Below, piece after piece: positions 19,692 to 26,920 of a DNA stretch of 50,532 nt. The stretch covers positions 1-50,532 of the forward strand of contig NZ_JACYTR010000031.1 of NCBI RefSeq assembly GCF_014841215.1, written 5' to 3'. The first letter of the stretch is position 1, and every line of letters begins with the position of its first letter. The translations under genes were made by a program, and so were the position numbers. A model generated the notes under the pieces. It was given only the letters and a program-made list of their open reading frames with translations. It ran no database searches and was not told the DNA's origin. This DNA comes from Pseudomarimonas arenosa. GTDB lineage: Bacteria > Pseudomonadota > Gammaproteobacteria > Xanthomonadales > Xanthomonadaceae.

Positions 19692-20177
19692 CTAGGAAAG
19701 CCAAGCTGCGCCGAGCTGCCGGCCCCGATCACTGAGCATGTCAACCAGCATCTGCCGACCCTTCTCGACATGCGCCAGATGGACAATCAGATCAGCGGCG
19801 GGCAATCGCCCATGGCCACGCTCGGGCCATTCCACCAGCCATAGCGATACGCGATCGGCGTTTTCGTCCAGGCCAAAATAGTCGAGCTCTTCCGGATCGG
19901 CCACGCGGTAAAGATCGAGATGCAGGCATTCACCCACGGCCGTCAAGTAGCGCTCGACCAGGGTGTAGGTCGGGCTGCGAATTGCCCCTTCCACCCCCAA
20001 GGCACGCAGCAGAGCCCGGGCAAAGGTCGACTTACCCGCGCCGAGGTCACCGTGCAGGTAACAAACCACTGGCCGGGCATCGATCTGCAGGCAGCTGGCC
20101 AGAGCAGCTGCGACCGCCTCGGTTGCAGCGGCATCCGCCAGCGCTCTGCTCACGGCCGCGGCGGGCGCGGCCGTCAT
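19692..20177 (-). CDS. tsaE: tRNA threonylcarbamoyladenosine biosynthesis protein TsaE
   Basis: A 161-residue P-loop ATPase that works with TsaB/TsaC/TsaD to make t6A37 on ANN-decoding tRNAs. Walker A GDLGAGKSTFAR is followed by the family-specific SPTYTLVERY and the Walker B-like region HLDLYRVADPEELDYFGLDE, then VSLWLVEWPERG. Length agrees with E. coli TsaE (153). Its ATG overlaps the nnr stop by four bases (ATGA), implying translational coupling. Confidence 0.95.
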   Translation of the reverse strand: MTAAPAAAVSRALADAAATEAVAAALASCLQIDARPVVCYLHGDLGAGKSTFARALLRALGVEGAIRSPTYTLVERYLTAVGECLHLDLYRVADPEELDYFGLDENADRVSLWLVEWPERGHGRLPAADLIVHLAHVEKGRQMLVDMLSDRGRQLGAAWLS

Positions 20178-21652
20178 GCGTTGATCAACTGGCGCAGCGG
20201 CGACATCAGATCGCTGGGCAACAGGCCACGCTGACCCTGTTCGGCCGCCACATCACCGGCAGTCGCGTGCAGCAGTGCCCCGATCCGGGCCGCTTGCAGC
20301 GGCGCCAACCCTTGCGCCAGCAAAGCGGCAATCACACCCGTCAGCACATCACCGCTACCGCCCACGGCAAGTCCGGGATTACCCGCGTCCACCACATAAC
20401 TGGGTGTTGGGTCCTGGGTGCTGCCATCGGCAATCAGACTGCCATTGCCCTTGAGCAGCACCACGCAGCGAAATCGCTCAGCCAGCAGGCGCAAGGCCGC
20501 GAATCGATCGGACTGAATGTCCTCCACGCTGCACTCCAGCAGCCGTGCTGCCTCCCCGGGATGCGGAGTGATGACGGCACGCTTCGGCGGCCGTGCGCCC
20601 TGAGCAACATGCCATAGCGCATCGGCATCCAGCACGCTCGGCTTGCCAGCAGACAGACCCGCTTCCAGCATCGAAAGCCCCCAGCCGCCGCGACCCAACC
20701 CAGGCCCGATCGCCAACACCGTGGCGCGCGCCAGCAGGTCTGCCGGCGGAACTTCATGCTCAGGAACAGCATGTGCCATGCACTCAGGCCGCCCGGCCAG
20801 CAGCGCGCCCACGTGTTCGGGACGCGTGGCGACACTGACCAGCCCGGCACCGCAGCGCAGCGCGGCCTCGGCCGCGAGCCGGATCGCACCGCCCATTCCG
20901 AGATCGCCGCCCAGCGCCAGCACGTGGCCAGCAGCCCCTTTGTGCGCATCGTCGGCACGCTTGGGCAGCGCGGCTGACAGCGAGCGCCGATCGATCGCGA
21001 TGGCCGAAGCGCTGATGCCTGACTGCGCAGCGGACCCTGCGCCGAGATCGTCAAACTGCCGTTCTCCGGCCAAGGCACGCCCGCGGCCGGTGTACAGTCC
21101 CTGCTTACGCCCGACAAAGCTGATCGTGCTGTCCGCCTGCACGGCCGCCCCAACGGCGCAGCCACGATCGGCATCCAGGCCGGACGGAACGTCGAGCGCC
21201 AGCACCGGCCGACCGCTGTCGTTCACGGCGCGAACCCAGGAGGCCGCCGGCTCGCGCAAGGCGCTTTGAATACCAATGCCAAACAGCGCATCAACGATCA
21301 GGTCAGCTCGATCCAGATCATCGGGCAACCGAGACCGTGATGAACCGCCGATCCGCTGCCATTCCGCCGCCACCGCCCGCGCTTCATCCGATCTGGGCTC
21401 AGCCAGGGCGGCCAGCTGCACCTCCAACCCCGCTTCCCGGGCCAGACGTGCCACCACATACCCATCGCCGCCATTGTTGCCGGGGCCACACAACACACAA
21501 ATTCGTCGTGCTTCGGGATAACGTCGCTGCAACCAGTTGAAAGCAGCCCAGCCCGCACGCCGCATCAGCTCAATCGCAGCGACGCCCGAGGCTATCGTCA
21601 ACCGATCAAGTTCTCGAACGCTGTCGCTGCGGTAAAGTGGGTGATCTTGCAT
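20174..21652 (-). CDS. nnr: Bifunctional NAD(P)H-hydrate epimerase / ADP-dependent dehydratase
   Basis: A 492-residue repair enzyme that recycles damaged NAD(P)HX. The N-terminal YjeF epimerase domain (about 1-210) contains LCGPGNNGGDGYVVARLA and ALDVPSGLDADRG. The C-terminal ribokinase-like dehydratase (about 225-490) contains GHVLALGGDLGMGGAIRLAAEAALRCGAGLV, ITPHPGEAARL and DAGNPGLAVGGSGDVLTGVIAALLAQGL with the catalytic Asp in GSGD. The fused arrangement matches E. coli YjeF/Nnr. The ATG at 21652 (MQDHPLYRSDSVREL) is likely; a GTG two codons upstream exists. It is divergent from queG across about 70 bases that must hold both promoters. Confidence 0.95.
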   Translation of the reverse strand: MQDHPLYRSDSVRELDRLTIASGVAAIELMRRAGWAAFNWLQRRYPEARRICVLCGPGNNGGDGYVVARLAREAGLEVQLAALAEPRSDEARAVAAEWQRIGGSSRSRLPDDLDRADLIVDALFGIGIQSALREPAASWVRAVNDSGRPVLALDVPSGLDADRGCAVGAAVQADSTISFVGRKQGLYTGRGRALAGERQFDDLGAGSAAQSGISASAIAIDRRSLSAALPKRADDAHKGAAGHVLALGGDLGMGGAIRLAAEAALRCGAGLVSVATRPEHVGALLAGRPECMAHAVPEHEVPPADLLARATVLAIGPGLGRGGWGLSMLEAGLSAGKPSVLDADALWHVAQGARPPKRAVITPHPGEAARLLECSVEDIQSDRFAALRLLAERFRCVVLLKGNGSLIADGSTQDPTPSYVVDAGNPGLAVGGSGDVLTGVIAALLAQGLAPLQAARIGALLHATAGDVAAEQGQRGLLPSDLMSPLRQLINA

Positions 21653-21721
21653 GACCACATCTTAGTACGTCACCCGCAGATTGGCTGCAGCCAGCGTTTC
21701 CACCTAGACCCTCAGATCACT

Positions 21722-22828
21722 GTGAGCACGTCCACCCAATCCACCTCAGCTTTGAGTGCCGAGCAAGCGACGGCCTTGCTCGAAGCGCTGCGGCAGGAAG
21801 CGCAACGGCAGGGCTTTCAAGCCCTGGGCGTGGCCGGCATCGAGTTGGGCGAAGACGCCCAGCATCTGCTGCATTGGCTGGAACAAGGCCGCCATGGCGA
21901 GATGGACTATATGGCGCGTCACGGCAGCAAGCGCTTCAGGCCCGACGAGTTGGTACCCGGCACGCTGCGGGTGATTTCCTTGCGGATGGATTACTGGCCC
22001 GATGATGCGGCCGCCCCCTGGGCTGTGATGGCCGATACGCGGAGCGCCTACGTGTCTCGCTATGCCCTTGGCCGCGACTATCACAAGGTGCTGCGCCAGC
22101 GCATGCAGGCGCTATGTGATTGGCTGCAACGGCAGATCGGCGATTTTGGCTACCGCGTGTTCACCGATTCCGCGCCGGTGCTGGAAAAGGCCCTGGCCCG
22201 CAACGCCGGGCTCGGCTGGATCGGCAAGCACAGTAACCTGATCGACAAGCGAAGCGGCTCGTATTTCTTCCTCGGCGAGATCTACACCACTCTCGAGCTG
22301 CCGATCGATCAGCCCGCAAGCAATCATTGCGGCACCTGCACCCGCTGTCTCAGTGCCTGCCCGACGGCTGCCATCGTGGCGCCTTATCAAGTCGATGCGC
22401 GGCGCTGCATTTCCTATTTAACCATTGAGTACGACGGTATCATTGACCCAGCACTGGCTGACGCCATGGGCAATCGCATCTATGGCTGCGATGACTGCCA
22501 GTTGGTGTGTCCATGGAACAAGTTCGCGCGCATCAGCGCCGAGTCAGATTTTCGTGTTCGACATCAACTTGACCGCCCCGACCTGCTGGCCCTGTTTGCC
22601 TGGAGCGAGGCGGAATTTCTCGCCCACACCGAGGGCTCGGCCATTCGGCGAATCGGCTGGCGGCGCTGGCAACGCAACATCGCCATTGCACTCGGCAATG
22701 GCCCGGCGGACCCGAGCGTCATCACAGCGCTTCGCGACCGGCTCTCGCAGCCACTGGACGATGTCTTGCGTACTCATATCGAGCGGGCGCTGGCTCGATA
22801 CCGGCAAAGCGACGACTCGCGCACTTGA
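21722..22828 (+). CDS. queG: Epoxyqueuosine reductase
   Basis: A 368-residue cobalamin- and Fe-S-dependent enzyme for the last step of queuosine synthesis in tRNA (epoxyqueuosine to queuosine). The N-terminal region with GWIGKHSNLIDKRSGSYFFLGEI binds cofactor. Two [4Fe-4S] motifs follow: CGTCTRCLSACPT and CDDCQLVCPWNK. The C-terminal HEAT-like segment contains RRIGWRRWQRNIAIALGN. The start is uncertain: the GTG at 21722 avoids overlap with nnr and gives family length, while a GTG at 21641 would overlap the nnr start. The final 147 bases (22652-22798) are duplicated almost exactly at 25805-25951. Confidence 0.93.
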   Translation: MSTSTQSTSALSAEQATALLEALRQEAQRQGFQALGVAGIELGEDAQHLLHWLEQGRHGEMDYMARHGSKRFRPDELVPGTLRVISLRMDYWPDDAAAPWAVMADTRSAYVSRYALGRDYHKVLRQRMQALCDWLQRQIGDFGYRVFTDSAPVLEKALARNAGLGWIGKHSNLIDKRSGSYFFLGEIYTTLELPIDQPASNHCGTCTRCLSACPTAAIVAPYQVDARRCISYLTIEYDGIIDPALADAMGNRIYGCDDCQLVCPWNKFARISAESDFRVRHQLDRPDLLALFAWSEAEFLAHTEGSAIRRIGWRRWQRNIAIALGNGPADPSVITALRDRLSQPLDDVLRTHIERALARYRQSDDSRT

Positions 22829-22999
22829 CCGCCGCAGTTCGGCCGACGGTTGGGGACACTCGCGGGCAGCGCAAGGCCGCGAGCAACTCAGCCCCTCTCG
22901 GAACGTTTCGGCAACACTGAATGGTGCGAGACCTGGGCTGTAGGAGTACGCTTGGTGCGGATGATGATGAGCTGACAGACAGCAGCGGGGAGCAGGTCC

Positions 23000-25564
23000 A
23001 TGCCCGACGAATCTGCAGCGCTGAAAAGGTGCAAGAGCGGTTACTCGCTCGGCCCGCGTGCCGAGACTTGCTCTGGCGCTATGGCGATGGTCCTCGGTTG
23101 CTTATTGCTGCCTACCGCAGTGCTAGGCCAACGCGCCGAGTCGCCCACCGAGCCTGCCGAAATAAGCGATGCGTCGTGGGCAAGCTTGCGTCTAGCGGTG
23201 GGCAAGACCCTGGGCCAACAGGCCATGTTGCGGCCGAGCAGCGATGCCGGAGAGGGCCAGACGGAGCAGCAATTCGGAGAGTCAGTCGCGATTTCAGGCG
23301 ATACGGTACTGATCGGCGCTTACCGAGACGACATCCTAGCCAACGCGAATCAGGGTTCGGTCTACGTGTTTACCCGCAACGCCGACACCTGGTCCGTCGA
23401 AGCGAAGCTCACTGCAAATGATGGCGCGGCGAACGACTTGTTCGGAATCTCTGTGGCACTGGATGGCGATACCGCCGTTGTTGGGGCCTCGTTCGATGAT
23501 GGTTCGCTTGTAGATCAGGGCGCAGCCTACGTTTTCGTGCGCAGTGCTGGGATCTGGACTCAGCAATCCAAACTCATCGCCTCCGATGCAACGGTAGGAT
23601 CCAATTTTGGCAGGGATGTTGCCATTGCCGGTGATACCGTGGCTGTAGGGGCAGAGTTTGCCGACGTTGCACCTGGCGAGGATCAAGGATCCGCCTACAT
23701 ATTCACTCGAAGTTCCGGCGTGTGGACGCAACAGGCCAGGCTCTTCGCTGCCGACGGTTCGTCGAACGACCGATTCGGCTGCGCTGTTGCTGTGGACGGC
23801 GACACCGCTCTGGTTGGCGCTCACGACGACGGCAGCGGATCAACCTATGTGTTCACCCGGGAAGTGGGTGCCTGGTCACAGCAAGCGAAACTGTCTGCAT
23901 CGGATGGCGAGACCGGCGACCGCTTTGGCTTCAGCGTTGCACTCGACGACGACACCGCACTTATCGGGGCGTATTTTGACGATGTTGGTGCGAACACTGA
24001 ACAAGGCTCGGCCTACGTGTTCGTTCGCAACATCGAAACATGGTCCCAACAGGCAAGACTCACCGCTTCGGATGGGCTTGCAAGTGCGCGCTTCGGGCGC
24101 TCAGTTGCGATCGATGTCGATACGGCCGTAGTCGGTGCCTACCTCGACAATGCGGTGGGCGCCTCTTCGGGTTCTGCCTACGTGTTCAGTCGCAGCGTGG
24201 GCATCTGGTCCCAGCAAACCAAGCTTAGTGCTATCGATGGGGCACCCAGCGACCTGTTTGGTCGTGACGTCGATCTCGACGGAGACATTGCATTAGCCGG
24301 CGTTCCGCTCGACGACATCTTGACCGTGGCTAACCAGGGGTCAGCACACGTTTTCAAACGTAGCGCGGGCAACTGGGCTGCGCAGAAAAAGCTCACCGCC
24401 AGCGACGGAACCGAAGGTGACTGGTTCGGCTATGCAGTTGCGATCTCAAGCGACACAGCGATCATCGGCGCCCTATTTGATGACATCAATGGGGATGTGG
24501 ATCGGGGTGCGGCCTACGTATTCGCTCGTGTTGGTGATAGCTGGGTGTTCGAGGACAAACTCTCTGCTTTGGATGGCGCCGCAGGTGACCGTTTCGGACA
24601 TGCGGTGGCCGTCTCGGGCGATACCGCCCTGGTGGGAGCCTACCTGGATCAGATTGGAGCCAACGCAAGTCAGGGTTCGGCCTACGTCTTTGTGCGCGAA
24701 TCCAACGCTTGGGAACAGCAACAAAAGCTCGTTTCCGCAGACGGTGCCGCTGGCGACCGTTTCGGCATCGCGGTGGCCATGGATGGCGACACCGCCCTAG
24801 TCGGGGCGAATCGTGACGATGTAGTCGGCGTCGATCAGGGGTCGGCTTACGTATTCACCCGTTCGGGTTCCGCCTGGACGCAGCAGGCCAAGCTGACCGC
24901 GCCCGATGGCGCAACCGACGACCGCTTTGGAATTTCCGTCGCCCTGAATGGCGACACCGCCCTGGCTGGCGCATACGCGCATGATGTCGGCGCAACGAGC
25001 AACCAGGGTTCGGCCTACGTCTTCACTGGCGCCGGCAGCTCTTGGTCTGCGCCGATCAAGCTGACCTCGGACGACGGCGCGACCGACGATTTCTTCGGAG
25101 TTTCTGTAGCTCTGTCTGGAGACGATGCGGTGATCGGGGCGCTCGGCACGGCGCAGGGCGCTGCCTATGTATTCACCCGTGACGCAGGCGTCTGGACACA
25201 GCAAGCCAAGCTGGTCGCTTCCGACGGCACTTCGAGCGATGCCTTCGGCATCGCAGTCGCGATTCACAGCAACCGCGCGGTGGTCGGCGCATATCTCGAC
25301 GACGCCCCGGCTCTCGACCAAGGCTCGGCCTATCTGTTTGTTCGCAACGACGGGATCTGGAGTCAGCAATCCAGACTAACTGCAGCCAACAGCAAGGCCA
25401 ACGATCAGTTTGGCTACTCCGTAGCCATGGAAGCCAACACGACCCTGATTGGCGCGCTCTTAGTCGACCAGTTTGCTCCCGATGGAATCGACCAGGGAGC
25501 AGCCTATGTTTTCGCAAGCTTACTCGGCGACAGCATCTTTAGTGACGGATTCGAACAACCTTGA
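23000..25564 (+). CDS. Secreted FG-GAP repeat protein (14 repeats)
   Basis: An 854-residue exported protein. After an N-terminal signal region (hydrophobic MAMVLGCLLLPTAVLG near residues 28-43) come 14 repeats of about 56 residues. Each runs FGxSVAIDGDTALVGAYxDD...QGSAYVFTR...WTQQAKLxAxDGxxxD, the FG-GAP_2 pattern of integrin-type beta-propellers. Fourteen repeats would fit two seven-bladed propellers (inference). The C-terminus DSIFSDGFEQP resembles the tail of the beta-helix protein at 13540-14997. The start has GGGGAG upstream. Role unknown; such proteins are usually surface or extracellular. The gene lies between queG and a second, degraded queG 3' end, suggesting acquisition by recombination. 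Confidence 0.85.
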   Translation: MPDESAALKRCKSGYSLGPRAETCSGAMAMVLGCLLLPTAVLGQRAESPTEPAEISDASWASLRLAVGKTLGQQAMLRPSSDAGEGQTEQQFGESVAISGDTVLIGAYRDDILANANQGSVYVFTRNADTWSVEAKLTANDGAANDLFGISVALDGDTAVVGASFDDGSLVDQGAAYVFVRSAGIWTQQSKLIASDATVGSNFGRDVAIAGDTVAVGAEFADVAPGEDQGSAYIFTRSSGVWTQQARLFAADGSSNDRFGCAVAVDGDTALVGAHDDGSGSTYVFTREVGAWSQQAKLSASDGETGDRFGFSVALDDDTALIGAYFDDVGANTEQGSAYVFVRNIETWSQQARLTASDGLASARFGRSVAIDVDTAVVGAYLDNAVGASSGSAYVFSRSVGIWSQQTKLSAIDGAPSDLFGRDVDLDGDIALAGVPLDDILTVANQGSAHVFKRSAGNWAAQKKLTASDGTEGDWFGYAVAISSDTAIIGALFDDINGDVDRGAAYVFARVGDSWVFEDKLSALDGAAGDRFGHAVAVSGDTALVGAYLDQIGANASQGSAYVFVRESNAWEQQQKLVSADGAAGDRFGIAVAMDGDTALVGANRDDVVGVDQGSAYVFTRSGSAWTQQAKLTAPDGATDDRFGISVALNGDTALAGAYAHDVGATSNQGSAYVFTGAGSSWSAPIKLTSDDGATDDFFGVSVALSGDDAVIGALGTAQGAAYVFTRDAGVWTQQAKLVASDGTSSDAFGIAVAIHSNRAVVGAYLDDAPALDQGSAYLFVRNDGIWSQQSRLTAANSKANDQFGYSVAMEANTTLIGALLVDQFAPDGIDQGAAYVFASLLGDSIFSDGFEQP

Positions 25565-25702
25565 AACCGATGAAGCCGGCGGCAGCTACTTTGAGAAGTG
25601 AAACCGCAGGTGATGACAACAAGAGCAAGGGCGAGAGCCGCGCCTGATCGAAACCAGGATCGACTCAAGATTGCCTTCGCCATTAACGCAGTGGGCCTGT
25701 GA

Positions 25703-26002
25703 GATTTTCGGATTCGCCACCAGTTAGACGCCTTCGCGCTGCTGCTTTTCTCCTGGAACGAAGCGAAATTCCTGGCTAAGACTGCAGGCCCGGCGACCCG
25801 CCGCATCGGCTGGCGGCGCTGGCAACGCAACATCGCCATTGCACTCGGCAATGGCCCGGCGGACCCGAGCGTCATCACAGCGCTTCGCGACCGGCTCTCG
25901 CAGCCACTGGACGATGTCTTGCGTACTCATATCAAGCGGGCGCTGGCTCGACTGCAACGAGGGCCGGAGGCTCTTCCTGAGCCCCCAGTCCACCCGGCCT
26001 AG
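25703..26002 (+). pseudogene. queG 3'-end remnant (mosaic second copy)
   Basis: An open frame of 99 codons homologous to the C-terminus of QueG. Codons 1-34 (DFRIRHQLDAFALLL...) are only about two-thirds identical to residues of the intact gene. From 25805 to 25951 the DNA matches 22652-22798 at 146 of 147 bases, after which the tails differ (LQRGPEALPEPPVHPA here). An in-frame TGA sits directly upstream and the first two-thirds of the gene, including the Fe-S motifs, are missing. It is not expected to be functional. The sharp change from divergent to identical sequence indicates recombination or gene conversion. Confidence 0.85.
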
Positions 26003-26046
26003 GCCGCGCGAGTCAGATCACGCAGCGTCCCATCAAGCTGGCGCCA

Positions 26047-26084
26047 CTAGCAGGCTGCTGAGACTTGTTTCAGCAGACTGCTAG
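26047..26084. repeat. 15-bp hairpin at the end of the small exported gene
   Basis: CTAGCAGGCTGCTGA (26047-26061) and TCAGCAGACTGCTAG (26070-26084) pair at 14 of 15 positions around an 8-base loop. The minus-strand gene's stop TAG (26083-26081) is inside the right arm. No U-run follows on either strand; it may protect the mRNA end or be an insertion-sequence scar. Confidence 0.7.
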
Positions 26085-26392
26085 GCTTGGTCGTCTGCTT
26101 GCTCGTCGCTGACGCGGCGAACAACCAGCGTTTCCTGACCGGTAACGTCACGAACCCGCTGCACCAGCAAGCCGTGCTTCTCTACGGCGGCTTCCCATTG
26201 GCGCTCGGTGCGGATATTGGCGGTACGGTACAGAATATTGTTCGATTTCGGTCCGACCATCAGCAGCACGGCATCGCGCTTCATTCCGGTGATATTGACC
26301 AGTTCATCGACGGTCAGATTGTCATTGCCAGCAAACGCAGCTGGACTCAGGGCAATGGCGACTAGGGCGGAAAACAGGACAGACTTCTTCAT
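26081..26392 (-). CDS. Small exported protein of unknown function
   Basis: A 103-residue protein with a clear Sec signal (MKKSVLFSALVAIALSPAAFA^GN), giving a mature periplasmic or secreted protein of about 82 residues. The mature part has NLTVDELVNITGMKRDAVLLMVGPKSNN and a charged C-terminus (VVRRVSDEQADDQA); no cysteines are present. I do not recognise the family. The ribosome-binding site GGGAG lies seven bases before the ATG, supporting expression. It is flanked by the queG remnant and by repeat elements, in the most accessory part of the window. Confidence 0.7.
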   Translation of the reverse strand: MKKSVLFSALVAIALSPAAFAGNDNLTVDELVNITGMKRDAVLLMVGPKSNNILYRTANIRTERQWEAAVEKHGLLVQRVRDVTGQETLVVRRVSDEQADDQA

Positions 26393-26690
26393 GATCGACT
26401 CCCATCGTTCTTGGTTGGCTGCCGCCTTAGGGCTACGGACGCAGCAGGCGGAGTTGCCTGCTATCGCTGTTCCGAGATCACGTCGTGGGGAGGGCGTGTT
26501 CTGGCGGCGGGATCAGGTTCCCATTGATAGGACGGCTCAACCCGTGGCGGTGGTCGCGGCAATTTTCTGTCGGGTTTGGAAGCGTTCAGCCAATCCTGCG
26601 ATCAAACGCGAACAGGCCGCGCCAAAGCGAAAACTCGTTTCGACGGCAACCAATTCGATCAAAGTCGGTGTGTAATCGCCTTTGGCCAAA

Positions 26691-26785
26691 TAGGGTGCGG
26701 TTTACCGCACCGCGTTGCATCGCAACCCCGCGTGACGCGGTCGGCCCAGATCAACCGCCCGTTGGCGCGGCCAAGCCGCACCCTA
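26691..26785. repeat. TAGGG-type palindromic repeat element, copy A
   Basis: Starts TAGGGTGCGGTTTACCGCACCGCG and ends with the inverted form ...GGCGCGGCCAAGCCGCACCCTA; each end is also a small hairpin. Copy B begins 30 bases downstream in the same orientation. Apart from the two copies I see no gene in 26393-26917, only unstructured sequence and a possible promoter region for the small exported gene. Confidence 0.8.
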
Positions 26786-26814
26786 TCCGGCCCCAGCCGG
26801 TCGCTTCGATAACA

Positions 26815-26920
26815 TAGGGTGCGGTTTACCGCACCGCGCTTCATCACCTCCGCCGGTAGGCCCGATCCGAACCGCGCTGGCGATATCCACCGCGCATTGT
26901 TGCGGCCCAGCCGCAGCCTA
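26815..26920. repeat. TAGGG-type repeat element, copy B, ending at the pgi stop codon
   Basis: The left end is identical to copy A over the first 24 bases; the interior is diverged. The right end TGCGGC-CCA-GCCGCA is followed by GCCTA, and CTA (26918-26920) is the TAG stop codon of pgi on the minus strand. Confidence 0.8.

Noticed and set aside
22829-26080. Integrative element with integrase and att sites around the FG-GAP gene
   Set aside because: No integrase or tRNA target is present, and the repeated segment is a 147-bp coding block with divergent flank, better explained by homologous recombination.
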